A DNA stretch of 64,000 nucleotides from Petaurus breviceps papuanus (GCA_028583685.1 JAMXIF010001194.1:27131136-27195135), one strand, 5' to 3'. Numbered from the stretch's first letter, positions 45,461-59,461 are shown. Translations and numbers: made by a program. The notes: generated by a model not told the origin, from the letters alone.

Positions 45461-46500
45461 TAGTCATTGCCCCGCATAATCAGAGCACCTTATTTTTTTA
45501 ATCCAAAAATTGGTTTATAATCTTTCATCACGTAATCATCACATGGTGTAATTCTGTTTACCATTCCAGAGTAGCAATGTATTCACCAGTGGCATGTGGA
45601 TAGGCACTTATCTCTCATGCATTGCGAGCCTTGAGCCTAGAATTCTCAGCACACGGGCACAATTGTCAGCTTATTTCCGAAAGCCAACTGTCATGGATTG
45701 TTTAGAGAGCTGTAGTACTTGCCTCCATCCTGTACAAGGGCCAAGGAACATGTGTGTGCAGAACTAGGTGATGAACCATCAGATCAAGGGTCATAGACTC
45801 AGAGCTTTCAAGGGACCTCAGAGGCATCTAGACCAACCCCCTCATTTTACAGATGAGGAAAATTGAGCTCTAGGAAGGGTAAGTGACTTGACCAATTAGT
45901 GTCCAGGGACCTCATTCCCCTCTCCCCAACACCTCTCCCTTTCCCTTGTTCCTCCGTTGCCTTGTAAGTTTATTATTGTGAATGGTGATCTATACGAATA
46001 CTACCACCTTGTGGCCAAGATAGGAACTGCGCCTGCTATGAATCAAGCCACACCTGATGACTAGGTCCGGGAAGGGACAGAAAGAGCCAATCACTTATCC
46101 CCTGCCCCCAACCACCCTACAAGTTTTGATTGTTCTAACTCTCCACTCTCAGTGGTGCCGATCTTGCCCTAACTAGCTTGCACCCACAGGATCCACAGTA
46201 AGCCCTACACCTGTTCAAAATCACAAATGGGTCTGTGTGTGTCTCTAGGGCCAATGTATGGACAGATTCTCCATTTCACACTGTCATGTCCATTCAGCCT
46301 CTTTTGCCTGACCTTAGTGACCTAAGTGCACTGGGATAATTAAGTTCTGGTCTCCTTCCTCTCCTTTCCTCACTCCAGAATTTTGCTCCCTAGCATGTCT
46401 ATTTTAAGCAAAGGCAAGGAGTCACAGGGCAAGGCATGGAAAGGATCAATCATTGGTGCCTGCTCTCACATAGGCCCAATCACTTCAAGGGCTGTTCAGT
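45461..46500. other. Intergenic, possible unclassified repeat at left
   Basis: At 45440-45560 the text has related short phrases ('ccgcataatcagagcacctta', 'atcacgtaatcatcacatgg'). A MIR/THER-like piece lies near 45790-45890 ('cattttacagatgaggaaaat'). No gene is visible. Confidence 0.4.
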
Positions 46501-46514
46501 TGTTTTAGTACTGA

Positions 46515-46515
<1 letters not shown>

Positions 46516-46554
<39 letters not shown>
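46516..46554. repeat. (CA)n microsatellite
   Basis: Pure CA run of about 19 units. Confidence 0.96.
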
Positions 46555-46556
<2 letters not shown>

Positions 46557-46654
46557 TTACCTAGAGAGCTTCTGAAGGAAAACTAGCTGCTCCATTCAGT
46601 TCAACAAACATTTATCAAGAGATTACTGCATGCTAGATTCTGGGGATACAAAAA

Positions 46655-46935
46655 TTAAAGCTTTAAAGTCAGGTGGGTGGCTCAGTGGATAGAATCAGGA
46701 AGCCTGGAAAAACCTGGAAAAACTCAAGGAAAACCTGAGTTCAAATCTGGCCTCAGACTCTTACTAGCTGTGTGACTCTGGCGAGCCACTTAACCTCTTT
46801 TTGCCTCAGTTTCCTTAATTGTAAAATGAGGATAATAATAGCACCAACCTTGAGTTGTGAGGATTAAATGAGATAATTGTAAAGCACTTGGCATAGTGCC
46901 TGGAACATAGGCACTATATAAATGTTTATTCATTT
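46655..46935 (+). repeat. CORE-SINE (MIR/THER-type)
   Basis: Head ggtgggtggctcagtgg, B box gagttcaaatctgg, CORE ttaattgtaaaatgagg, end aggcactatataaatg. The head has a local duplication of the 'cctggaaaaa' phrase. Confidence 0.8.
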
Positions 46936-48120
46936 CCTTCCTCCCTGACAATGAAGAGCTTGGATTGGACATCACCTGTTGAGAGGAAGATGAATCCTTT
47001 GGTCTGTTCTTCAATGAAAACTGTCTGTCTCTACAAAATCTCCCACCTCAGAGAATGGAAGGATCTTGGAGTAAGGATGAAATGACCACAGTCCAGTCCC
47101 CCAAGCTGCAGTGGGTTAGGGGGCATGGTCCCAGGCTCACCCACATCATGGAGAGGGCTAGCTCTTGGAAGCCTGTTCCTTCCTGGTCTCACCTCTTTCC
47201 ACCCTCTCCTTTTTCTGTTGTGGCCTCCTCCTAAATGTCCAGAGAAGGGGATACTAGGAAAGGAAGGACATGGAGCTTAATGCCCTAAAGCCCGTGCTTT
47301 CTATCCCCAAGAACACTTCCCCTAGATTGTACAGGGAGGGCCCTGAGCTCATGCTGATGCATCATGGACACCAGCACCTCTGAAACAGAAGGGACCAGGC
47401 ACCCACTCACTCACTCCCTCCTGGCAGGAAAAGCCTTGAACCTCTCTTTAGGCTATTCTGATCACCAAGAAATGTTTAATGATTGATTTATCGATTCTCT
47501 TTCAGTATGTTCAGCCATTCATAACTCAGTAATGTGCAAAGACTGATGTTCGTGCTGCCCTCCAGTGGTCATCATTGAGATTGCACTTGAGTGTCCCTGA
47601 AGCAGTAGTTAAGGTTTTGAATACAGGGTGAGCAGTTATCACCAATGTGGAGCGCAAGGGTACATTAGGGATCATTCAGTCCAATCTCCTCACTTTACAA
47701 AAGTGAGTGTGCCCAAGGTCACACAGGTAGCAAGTAATCAGAGGCAGAATTTTAGTCCAGATCCTTAAAACCCACATCCAGCAAGGTTGCCAATAGCCTT
47801 CTGCTGCCAGACTGTCATTGTTGGGTTTCGATTTGTGTCCGAGGAAGGTGTTACAGAATCGAAGAATTCCAGAATTTCATCTGATCAAACCATAGCTGAA
47901 CTGGAATTTCCCTACAACTTTCCTAACAGGTTGTGATCCATTGTTTGCTTGAAGAATTCCAATGAGAAGGAGCCCATGACTTCCCAAGGCAGAGCAAATT
48001 TTTCTTTGCATCAATTCTAAGGCCTCTTCAAAGCCTTTACCCACTACTCCTAGTTCTGCCTTCTGGGAGTCAAACAGAATAAATCAAATCACTTTTCCAT
48101 CTGACAGCTATTCAAATGTT
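46936..48120. other. Intergenic, mostly unique
   Basis: Contains an antisense MIR fragment at about 47640-47770 ('gtgcccaaggtcacacagg'). The rest is unrecognised and non-coding by eye. Confidence 0.5.
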
Positions 48121-48137
48121 TAAAGATAGCAACTAGG

Positions 48138-48282
48138 GGGTGGCCAGGTAGCACAGTAAGAGCACCACCCCAGTGTTGGGATGACCTGGGATTGAATCCA
48201 GGCTCAGACACTTAGCACCCACCCAGAAACACGTGTAACCTTGAGCAAGTTACTTAACCCCAATTGCTTAAAAAAAAAAAAT
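48138..48282 (+). repeat. Second-type SINE
   Basis: Head gtggccaggtagcacag, B box gggattgaatcc, and the phrase 'cacccagaaacacgtg'. Perfect 16-bp target duplication aaagatagcaactagg at 48122-48137 and 48283-48298. Confidence 0.92.
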
Positions 48283-48299
48283 AAAGATAGCAACTAGGT

Positions 48300-49340
48300 C
48301 TACCCTCCCCTCATTTCTCTGCAGATTTTTCTCTTTTCCAGGCTACACCCTCAGCTCATTCAAAAAATAATCACAGGACATAAAACTTAGATTGACATCT
48401 CCTGGGAGATCTCCCCTTTTTAAAAAATTGTTTTTGGTTTCTTGTTTTAGGAAGTATTCAGGACCTGTGATGTTATAGGTATGGAAACTGACCACGTGTT
48501 GATTAGTCATTTATTTGTAATGTGGAGTCTTAGAGAGTTGTCTGGGTCATTGAGAGGTCATACCACTGGTATGTGACAGAAGCAGGATTTGAACACAAGT
48601 CTTTGTGACACCAGGACCAAACTTCTATCCATTACACTCTGCTGGTTTTCAACTTACCCACGTACTTCCTAAAATGTGACCCACAAAATTGCTCTAGATC
48701 AGAAATTATCTGGGCAGCCTGGTGTAGTGGATAGAGGTTTGGGTCTGAAGCCAGAAAGCGCTGGGTTTAATTAAACTCAGCCTCTGGCACACACAAGTGG
48801 TTTGACCTCTTTGTGTTTGAGACAACTCCCTAAGACTCCACTTTACAGAGGAATTACTAATCTATATCTGTGGGCAGTTTCCACACCTATGATATCACAG
48901 ATGCTGAACATCTTCCCCCTACCAAAGAAACCCCCAAAAGTTCCTTTGAGGAAAAGTTTCTTTAAGGAAGCCTGAGATTACAGTAGGGAGGGGTGTCCTT
49001 CAAAGAGACTCTGCTGAATGCCCTGATAACTGTCTGTGATAAGGGTTGCAAGTAAGATATGCCAATCCCAATCCTATCGGCCCCGCTTCCCTGGCTGCCA
49101 TAGCTCATGGCTCTTGCCTCCCAGAGGGTAAATCCTATAGGGCACAGCTCCAAGTTGTCTCCTCCCCTATTCTCTCCATCTGTGACCCTTAAAGACACTG
49201 TGAAAAATTGAGGGAACTCGAGTTTCTGGCCAGATCTTTAGCTGGACATCTTGCCTGTACTGCTGGGACCTGCATGTCAAATATACAGTTTCAGTCTTGT
49301 CCAGCAGGAGAATCATCTAACCTGACTCAAGTGAGAGATT
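48300..49340. other. Intergenic, one SINE trace
   Basis: A short MIR-like head lies near 48715-48800 ('agcctggtgtagtggatagagg'). No coding exon is seen. Confidence 0.45.
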
Positions 49341-49344
49341 AGTG

Positions 49345-50150
49345 GGTAACATTCCATCCTCCCTGACATCCTTCAAACCTCCCTTCCACAGCCATTCATG
49401 GCCCTGTGGCAAGGTGACACTTCATACTCTAGACATCCATAATTCTACCACGTGCCTCTTTTCTCTGCCTCCTAAGTTTACTATTAGGGCACAGCAGTGG
49501 TCTGAGCTTCATATCGCCCCTCTCTGTCTCTCACTTTACCTATTATGGAGGCCTCCTCACTGGGCTTTTTTCTCTCCCTTCTCCAAGCCATTATTCACAC
49601 AGTTGCCAGTCTTATAACATCACTCCCCTGGTCAAAAACGTTCAGTGGCTCACTACTGAATACAACTCAAAAATCCAAGGTCCTTATGCTGGCATTCAAG
49701 GCTTTCTACAATTTGGCATGATCATTTCATATCAGTTCCCTTCATGTACTTAATGTTTTGGCAAAACTGCCAAACATTTGCCAGATCTTAATCTTCTTTC
49801 CCCCACCTCTATATATTTGAATGTCTCCCCCCTCTCCCTTTCACCTAGATTTGATTCTCTACACCACTATCTGTTCAAGTACTTCCTTTCCTCTGAGAAC
49901 CAGATCAAGGACTACCTCTTTCATGAAGGCTTCTCTGCTCAGTCAAAGCTTAATATTCTCCCTCCCCAAATTCCTCACACTAGTTCAGTCCCAATGATAC
50001 TTTTATCACATTTTATATACTTATTTATATATATTTATATACTTTATTAATCAGGGTAATTTGATCATTTTTCATTTTCCAAGCACTCAACACAATTCTT
50101 TGCACATGGTAGGAAATAAATAGATGTTTTTTAAATTGACCTGAAATAAA
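49345..50150 (+). repeat. L2 LINE 3' end
   Basis: Extended match in order to the L2 3' region: 'tcactcccctggtcaaaaacg', 'ctggcattcaaggctttc', 'tttcatgaaggcttctctgc' and the end 'gcacatggtaggaaataaatag'. The longest L2 piece in the window. Confidence 0.75.
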
Positions 50151-50309
50151 TTAAATTGAACAATAGTAATTCTAAAATAAATAAACTTAATTCTCTTATA
50201 AAAATAAAATATTGTGTCCTGTATTAAAATCAAACAAAAAATCAACAATAAAAGTCTATTAGAAATACATTTTTTAAAATAAGCAAGGGTGAAAAAACAA
50301 AATAATTTC

Positions 50310-52345
50310 TTTTTGAAAGTGATATAATAGTTTACTTATAGAAACCTAGAGTGTCAAGTAAAAAGTAATTAACACAATTAATAACCAGCAAAATTGTAAG
50401 ATATAAATAAATTTCCTCAAATTGTCAGCATTTCTGTATATTACTAACAAAACCTAGCAAGAAGAGATGGAAAGAGAAATTTCATTTAAAATACCTACAG
50501 AATATATAAAATACTTGGAAGTCTATTTACAAAGACACACATATGAATTATATGAGTAGAATTACAAAACACTTTTTTATGGAAATAAAGACAGACCTAA
50601 ACAATTGGAGAAAAATTAATTGTTCATGGGTAGGCTGAGTCGATATAATATAAATGGTAATTCAACCTAAATTAGTTAACTTATTCAATGCTATATCAAT
50701 TTAATGACAAAAGAATTGTTTTATAGTGCTAGGAAAAAAACACACTAAAATTCATCTGGAGAGGGAAAAAAGTTAAGAATCTCAAGGGAAATAATGAGAA
50801 GAAGAGAACCTAACATTACTAGATTTCCAACTACACCACAAACCAGTAATTATCAAATCAATTTGGTATTTGTTAAGAAATCTATCAGTCTATCAGTGGA
50901 AGAGATTAAGTATAAAATATACAGAAAAGAATTAATCTAGTAGCCAAATCCTTGATAAAGTCAAAGAGCCCAGCCCAGTAACAACTCATTCACTATTTGA
51001 CATTTTTTTTTTGCTGGGAAAACTGAAAATAAGTCTGGCAGAAACTAGGAATAGCTTTGATACTATAGACCAACACCTCACACTATATAACAAGATAAGC
51101 TCCAAATGGGTACATGACTTGGACATAATGGGTGATATTATAAGCAAATTAAAGGAGCAAGGAAGAAATTTCCTTTCATATTTATAGACAGAGGAAGAAT
51201 CATGACCAAATAAACAATAGGGAAGATCACAGAAAAAAATGGATAATTTTGATTATATAAAATTCAGAAGTTTTTAAACAAACAAAACTAATATACCTAA
51301 AATTGGAAGAGAAACAAATAACTAGGGAAAACTTTCTTGCAACAAGTTTCCTTAAAAAAATAAATTTAAAAAAAGTTTCCTTGATCAAGGTATATAAAGG
51401 TTCAAATTAATATGAACAAATGCCATTCCTCAATTGATAAATGATGGTCAGTGGATATGAATAGGCAGTTTTCTAAGGAAAAAATCCAAGCTATCTATAG
51501 TCACATGAAAAAAATTCTCCACATCACTAATAATTAGAGAAATGCAAACTAAAACAACTCTTAAATTCTACCTCACACCCATTAGATTGGCAAAATTGAC
51601 CCCCCCCCCCAAGAAAAAGGAAAACGGCAAATGTTGGAGGGATTTCCAGAAAACTGGAATATTAATGTATTTTTGGTGGAGCTGTGAATTGTTCTAGCCA
51701 TCCTGAAAAGCAATTTGGAACTATGACAAAATGTTATTGAACTGTGCATAATCTTTAAACTAGTTATATCACTACCAGTCCTACACCTCAAATAGATCAA
51801 AGAAAGAAGAAAAAAGAGACCTATATGTACAAGAAAACTTGCAATAGCTCTTTTTTATGATTGTAAAAGACTGGAACCTAGGGTGATGTTCATCAGTTGA
51901 AGAAGATAAAATCAAATTATAGTATATGAATGTGACAGAATACTATATTACATAAGAAATGATGAAAGGGATGGTTTCAGAGAAATCTAGGAAGACTCAT
52001 ATAAACCAATACAGAGTGAACAGAACCAGGAGAGCTATTTATATGACTGTAAAAACAAGCAACTTTGAAAGACTTAAGAACTCTGATCAACACAAGGAGC
52101 AACCATTATTCCAGATGACAAATGATGAAGCATGCTACCTAATTCTTGACAGAAAGTTGGCAGACTCATGGTGCAGAATGAAATATATGTATGTTTTGGA
52201 CATGGACAATGCAGGATTTGGTTTTGCTTAACTCTACATATTTGTTACATATTTTTCCAATGGGGGGAGTAAGTGGAAAGAAAAGAAAATTAATTTTTAC
52301 TCTTTAAAATTTTTAAGTAAAAAAATTTAAAGTAAAAAGCATTCC
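50310..52345 (+). repeat. L1, 5'-truncated
   Basis: Picks up ORF2 downstream of the FADD block ('aattgtcagcatttctgtatattac'), continues through 'ttcatctggagaggg' and 'tagagaaatgcaaactaaaac', and ends in the 3' region with 'tttttccaatggggggag'. No intact frame. Confidence 0.85.
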
Positions 52346-52639
52346 CTAAAACAAACTAATTAAGAATATACCAAGTCTCATTATCTGAACTGTTATCTAG
52401 ACATACCTCTCTCATCTTTTACTTGGGCAGTTGATCTTTTAAGGGAAGGTATTATTGTTTAAAATATGTTTTATTGTCTTTATATCAGAATTATTTTCTA
52501 CCTCCAGTTGCTGCAGTTTGAATTCTTGTTCCTGACAAAGGAAAACAGTTACAAAAAAAAATCTGATACAGAAAACATATCTGTCAACATATGCAACATT
52601 CTGGCTTAGTAGCCCCCTCCCTGTCTTCCTTGAGGAAGG

Positions 52640-55600
52640 AAGCACTTTTTTTTTTAACTCTTCTCTGGGAGGTTCATTAGTTTTTCAATGATCGAAAGTT
52701 CCACTTCATTTAGTGGTCTTTCTTTTCCATTATTGCAGCAATGTATACCAGTTTCTTGGTTCTGCTTATTTCTCTCTTCATCAGCTCATATAGATCTTCA
52801 CCTGTTTGTTTTTTAATTCTTCATAGTCATCATTTCTTACGTTATTACTGTATAAAAATATTACATTAAGTTAATATAACCATTACTCAGTCATTAACCA
52901 ATCAGCAGGAACCTAGTTTCTTTCCAGTTCTTTGCTACCACAAAAAGTATTGCTAGGGATATTTTGGTACATATTGGACTTTTGTTTCTGTCTTTTGACT
53001 TCCTTGATGTATTATTGCCCAGTAGTGGCATCACAGAGTCAAAGAACATTCCTTCCTTTCTTATTTCCCTGAATGTGTAGTTCATTACTATCCCTTTTTT
53101 TTTTTAACCTGTTTGCAATGAAATCTCTTCAGTGGGTGCATGCATTCCCAATCTTAGTGGGTCAGTTGGTCCTAGAAATTCTGATTCCCTTTCCCCTGAG
53201 GCAGGATAAGTGGTCTCTGTAAGCAGTAAATCCCTGCAAATTATACCCATTGTAAGTTTCTGATCTACCTTTATAGAATATCTCTCTTCCCTCATGGGAG
53301 TGTTCCCCAGTGGAACTCCCTCCCATCATATAAACAAATTTTGCCCTTTCTTTCCATCTGTTTCAGTCATTCCTTTCGTCTTAATAACTCTTCTCCTATA
53401 GGCCTTCTTCCTGAGAAACGACAGGAGTTATTTTCCCTTCATTAACATGTGACTTGATTAGAGTACATCACACATCCCTCTTTCTCTTCTTCATCCCCAC
53501 TCTTTTATGTGCCCTTCCATTCTGCAATTTAATCCCCCAAAACACACACACACACTGATTCTCCTTCAAGCAGAGAGCTATAAGGTTTAGCCCATGATAT
53601 TTCAAGCTTTTGGTGTTGCATTCTATTTGACTTCCATTTTTATTCTTTTCTCCATCAGTACTTTTAGAAAAATCTCTTCATGGTATCTCTGTTGTTTACC
53701 TTTCCTGTATGTCTATTGTCTGGGATGTTTGAAAAAGAAATAATTTGTTCTGGTCTGGTTTTCTTTATAAAAATGCTCTAAACATTTCCATCTCTTTTTC
53801 ATTAAAGATTAGGTTTGCAAGGTATTGGGTTCAATCTTGAGCTCCTTGTTCTTTTAAACACATTATTTTATTCGTTCTTGTGGTTTCTGGTGGGTTCAAA
53901 ATAATCTTGTGTTATTCAACTCTCCTTTCCCTTGTATATGAAGGTCCTTCTCTTGTTCTCTTGAGGAATTTGGCTTTTGTTAAATTTAACTACTTTATGT
54001 CTTGGAGTTTATAGCAGAGGTTGTTTTTCTGGAAGTGATCTGGGGATTCTTTTGGCTGGTTGTAAGGGTTATGGGATTTAAAGATCTCCCATGCCCCATG
54101 GACGTGCTGACATAGCAGAGCAAGGAAAAAAAAAAAAGCCGAGCTAACGGTCCTGTGGTTGGCAGTTGGTGGCAGTTGCCTTTTTTTTTTTTTTTTTGAG
54201 TTAGGACTCCTGCTGAGCACTGCCAGGGGCCGGAGCTGCTGGGAGCGCTCTTCCAGGATGCTGGGTGGTTGCTGTGAGTGGGGAGAGGAGGACCTTTGCC
54301 TGAGGTAGCCTGTTCTGTTTTAAAGGCTTGAAAATGTGGGTGCTTTCTACTTTATCTACCTGTGCCAATATCATAACTACTCTGATGGCTTTCACTTTCT
54401 GGTTTTGGGACTCAGTCTTTTGGTATCTTAATAAATTTTCTAGTTTATTTCCCCAAATGGCAAACCTGACGTATTTTGTGATGGATAATTATATCAGCAT
54501 ATTTGTAATCTCTATAGGCATTGTGAATATGGCATTGCTGATACACTGGTACTTTGCTATGTTCAGAAATATTGAACCTTTTCTTGTATTGTTTCTTTGC
54601 ATTATGGTGTTTAGGGGTTTTGACTTACGTTCTTCTAGAAGACCCATAATTCTTATATTGTTCCTTGGCATCCTCTCTTCATGATCAATATATTTTGCTT
54701 TATGGAGATAATATTTTATTTTAGTATTATTGCTTTTTGTTTCTCTTCTTCCAGGATGTCCTTCACTTCTGCATATTTGAATGTTCAGTCACTTAGTCTC
54801 TCTTTTGTTTCTTTAGTAAGGTTTGCTGCTGTGCTTTCAGTTTTTTCTATTCTGCCAATTACTTCTGCTGTTCAGGCCATAATTTCTGCTCTTACAATTT
54901 TTATTTCTCTTTTAAACCATTCAGGAACATCATGTTGCAGTTTAATATTTTCCTGAGAATCATCAGGGTTCTCTCATCAGCATTTTAAACAATTTTTCAT
55001 TTGATTTCAGATGATTCTTTTTCCTTTGTCAAACAATATCAATTTGTAGATACCTGGACTGTAGATACCTGATCTGGAGGCCATATTCCTTTCTTTTATT
55101 AATATCTTCTCTGTTGGTTTATATGCTTATGCTCAAGGTATTTAACATAGTTTTATTCTTCCTGAAATATTTTGTAATTTCAGTCTTCTTTCCTTTTATT
55201 CCTCCTTTTGCTCACTTTTTCACTCTTTCCTCTTTGACTGTGGTTTCTCTTAGAATTGGCCTTCAAAGCTTTCTCAGCCTACTCCCTCACTGGGCAATTC
55301 ACATTTTACCAGCCTTTGTCTCTGCCCCAACCGATATTTGGGGGAACAGTTCAACTTCCTTTTAGTGATCTTTTCATTCACATATAGTCATTGTTTATCA
55401 CTCATTATTTTAATACTAGGGGTACTAAAACTCACTTGGTCTATTCACCTATAGCTTCCTATTTTTCTTCATTCCTGGACCACCTCCTTTTCTCATCATA
55501 CAAAGTTTTTATAATGTCTTTTATACTGCTGGTGCTGACCATTCATTTGTCTATTGTCCTTTTGGTTAGTAATAATTTTGATTCCTCTGATTCTGCAGGG

Positions 55601-55660
55601 TTCCATGATGTGGGTCATATAGCACCAGGAGAATGTTGTCATTAAAGAGATGAATGTTTG
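52640..55660 (-). repeat. Antisense L1/HAL1-like remnant
   Basis: Read on the minus strand, about 54490-54690 encodes PRNNIRIMGLLEERKSK, an L1 ORF1-type RNA-binding block. The right part gives an A-rich coiled-coil-like region, and the left part resembles an L1/HAL1 3' end (on the plus strand 'tagtttctttccagttctttgctacc'). No reverse transcriptase text is recognised, so a HAL1-type element is likelier than a full L1. Old and heavily decayed; a GC-richer segment near 54060-54300 may be an insert. Confidence 0.55.
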
Positions 55661-56500
55661 TGGCTATGAGAAGTTGGGGATTATTGAGAGACATGGGCAT
55701 TTACCCAAATTCAATTTAGTCTAATAGACTCCTACTCAACTCTGGGCCTAGATCATTGCTTATCTCTATGCCTCTATAAAATGTACAATTAGAAATATGC
55801 ATATATGTACATACATACAAAAGTATATGCACATATATGTATCATATGTGTGTATGTATATTGTGTATCTCCATAAATACAGATTTCGATATGCCTGAAA
55901 AACCACAGCTAGGGTTACATATATATTTATGTTTACATATATGTAACTTAACTCTGAGCATCAACAAAACTAGTTAAACAACTATTAACATTTGAAAAAA
56001 TGAGTTTCAACTTCTACAATGTCCATAACTATTCCCTCTGTGTATCCTTTCATTTTCTTCATCCATGCATCCCTACATTTACCCATAAATTTGTCCTTCA
56101 AATAGTTGTAGTCAGTGTGCTTACCTTTCTGGCCCTGTTTCCTTTCTCTCGGGTTATTTCAAACAAGTTTCTTAAATTTTCTTCAGGTTCTTCACATTTA
56201 CGTGATAAATGGAATAGGCTGGGGGTCTACTTACTGGCCCTGCAGAAGCAATAGCAACACACACACCTGGTTCATTCTCTTGTTTTCTTTCTGCAAGCTA
56301 AGAAAAGCAGACTGTCAAGTTATTAATTAATTAAGATCCTCCCCTCCGATCATCAGTACATGGTTACATCTTTTCCCTTACAAAAACCCTTGTCATTAAT
56401 ATCAAGAATAGTATGAATGATCATCAGTGGTAACAAATTGTACTTCAACCATTACAGGCATTTTGTATACCAGTGTGGAAGTCTATCAAATTCTTTTCTA
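55661..56500. other. Intergenic with simple TA/CA text
   Basis: Cryptic ATAC/ATGT simple sequence at about 55790-55950. No gene is visible. Confidence 0.45.
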
Positions 56501-56529
56501 AAGGAACACTTTTGTGGTCAATAAGGACA

Positions 56530-56860
56530 TTATCTCTCACACCTCCCCACCCCCATCCCCACCCCCGCCAGTGCTTCTTCCTCAGACATAACCTCCCATT
56601 TATGCTTCATGTTTGCATGTTGTCTCCTCCTATTAGAATGTGAGCTCCTTTTTTTTTTAGATTTTTTTCTTTTTGCTTTTTTGGAGGGGGGAAGGTAGGG
56701 AAATTGGGGTTAAGTGACTTGCCCAAGGTCACATGGCTAGTTTTGAAGAATGTGAGCTCCTTGGGGACAAAGATCATGTGTTTACCTGTCTTTATTTCCC
56801 CAGAGCTTAGCATGGTGCCTGATACCTAGTAAATACTTAAATACTCATTGACTTATTGTC
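56530..56860 (+). repeat. L2 end split by a truncated SINE
   Basis: L2-like tail (ending 'cctagtaaatacttaaatac') is interrupted at 56651-56746 by an antisense WSINE-like 3' fragment. The perfect 16-bp target duplication agaatgtgagctcctt lies at 56635-56650 and 56747-56762. Confidence 0.85.
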
Positions 56861-59460
56861 TAGTCACCGGGTGACATGAGCCAAATGGTTTCATCAAAAA
56901 GTATCAGTTTGTTAAGCCTCAATTTTCCCCAAGGCCATAGTATCCCCATTGCTGGCCAGAATATGCACTGCCTACAAACTCTACAACTGTTCCCCTTCCC
57001 AATGCCCCAACAAACAGCTGGTGGCTCTTGAATGTTGGCCCAATCAAATCTTTTTCTAGGGAAACAAAAAAGGTATATAATTTTGAAATCTCAAAATTAT
57101 GAAAACTCTGCTATAGCTCTCTGTGGCTCTTGCTGTCTCCCTGCATTTGAGAGATTCCCTTTAATTTGATTGACTGTCTACATTTTATGTCATCTTGAAG
57201 ATATTCTGGCCTGAAACTATATATACTTTATGGTAGAGAACAAAAATAGCAGAAAAACTATTTCTAACCAGTTCTCAAAATGTATATATAACCATAGCTA
57301 GGATTATAGACACACACACACATATAATATGAACTTAATATTGAGCATAAGCAAAAGCTCCCATTGGTTTTCTTGAAGTGGCAAAAAGATTGGAGGATGG
57401 ATTTACATATCTATACCCCCTTTTTAGGGTTCAGGGACCTCAATTTACTGGAGCAAGAAAATATTGTGGGAAGGGCAAGTTTACACTCCCTCTGTCTCAC
57501 CAGTTGATACAGTTCTCAAAAGCAGCAGCTAATCCAATCAGCCTGTAAATCATTTCTGCCCTGGCTACACTCACTCACCAGGGTGTTGGAAGGCAGCTTG
57601 AATCTTTGCATTGGATCTGGGTCCTTAGCTCTCAAGCTGTCCCAGTCAAACAGATGGTGGCTTAAGCCTCTCTTAAGTTGTGGCCATGCCAAAAATGTCA
57701 GTCTGAGCACAGTGACAAGTCTCCCTCTGTGGTCAGCAGGACTGGCACACATGGCTCTGCCTCTTTCTTTTCCTTTCATGTGCACTAAAATTTGTTGCAA
57801 GATGTCTTTTTAAAAGAGCATTTGATTAGTACCTTTTGTTTTTACCTCCTCTACATTTACCAATATATTTCTCCCTCTCCCAGAAAATGTGTGTGTGTGT
57901 GTGTGTGTGTGTGTTTAATAAGCTCTGGGGGTTTCTATCTCAATTCCCATTCTCACTAGCAAACTGGGTCCCAGAACATGACATGTTCTCTTCAGGCACC
58001 CAGTGGCTCATTGCCATCAGGCCCTAAGCTGTCGTCTGCTCCCCTTTCTTACTGTCTCCTTTATCCTGCAGGCAGATTTTCTGCTTGTGTGCTGAATCAT
58101 CTCTTTTCCCTCTGTCTCATTCCTCCATATCAAAGACATCAAAACTCCCAAGTGCAACTCAAGTCTACCTCCTGGCTCAAAGATCGTGATAGTCCAAATC
58201 ACTCTCAGGAATGGGAGATAATATTTGTCCCTCTGAACTACAAATCCCAGAAATTCAGTCAGTTCTCAAACCTCAATTACACAGAAAAAAAACCAGCCTA
58301 ATCTAAATGGAAGCAATCTTAGTAGATATTCTTCCTACAAAACCCATCCCTTAGTGGCAAAATTCTAAAGGTCTTCTAGAGTAGAGTTCCTAAGCTTTTA
58401 TGTGTTATGAACAAACCCCTTTGGCAGGATCATGAAACATACTGACTCTTTAAAATGATGTTTTTAAATAAAATAAAATATATAGAGTTATAAAGGAAAC
58501 TAATTAAATTGAAATACAGTTATCAGAACATCAAAAACAAAAAACAAGATTCATTGACTCCAGGCTAAGAATCTCTGTACTAGAAGATCTTCCACCATTT
58601 AAATGGTCTTAGGACCATTACTATAGAACTCTAACCTTGGAGATGCAGGCATGGGAAGCACTGGAGGCAGTGGCAGATCAGGTTAAAAAAAATAAAAACA
58701 GAAAGACATCAAACAAACAAAATGACCATCTCCTGATGGAGCACAGTACCAGGGAGACCAAATATAGTGGAGGGTGAAGATCAGGCTTTCCCCCCCCTCA
58801 CTGGAAGGGCCAAGTCTCAGGTCTTCTATATGGTCAATCATGCTTAGAGGCAGTGCAAAGAGGATCTTCCAATATAAAGCCATGACACTAAGAGGAGAAA
58901 TGAAAACATCATGGCCATAGCACAGATGATATGATGACACATCCAGCAGTAACCAATTCTGATCATAGGTCAAGGTCATCAAGAATTCATGAGCCTTTTG
59001 CATGCAAATTGACCCCAGAACCTGAGATGACGCTGAGACTGACCTTATGCCATCACTTACTTAGTGTCCCCTCACCTACCAGCCAAAAATCTCCCATAGT
59101 CTTACACTTCCTCCCACAGAGCCCCATCAGCGGGATGATACCAAATCTTTGTCCCTTTAGTGCCTTCTGATGAGAGGATATCCCCTTTATCTTCAGGGGC
59201 TTGGTAAAAGGTCTCTTTCACCTTTCTCTAGGGACTCAGAATTGCCATCAAGTCAATTAGGAGATCCCTTTTCTTCCAGGTAAATTCAAGATTGCTATAC
59301 AGAGTTATACATTGTCTCAACACTTTAGTACCTAGAAAACAAGGTATCTCTCAACAGTTTCACTGTATCACCCCCAAGCCCTTTCTGGGAAGTTGTCACA
59401 ACCATCCTAGGTAAAGAAATGTGCCAATTGAGGGAGATCTTAGCCATGTCCTCTCTTTTA
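56861..59460. other. Intergenic, no recognised gene
   Basis: Contains a (GT)n run at about 57889-57913. Frames are short and show no conserved motif. I recognise no repeat family in most of it. Confidence 0.45.
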
Positions 59461-59461
59461 G

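Noticed and set aside
54328-54684. Hydrophobic 118-residue frame that looks like a membrane protein
   Set aside because: The opposite strand of its right half encodes an L1 ORF1-type block, so the hydrophobic frame is an antisense shadow of an A-rich repeat.
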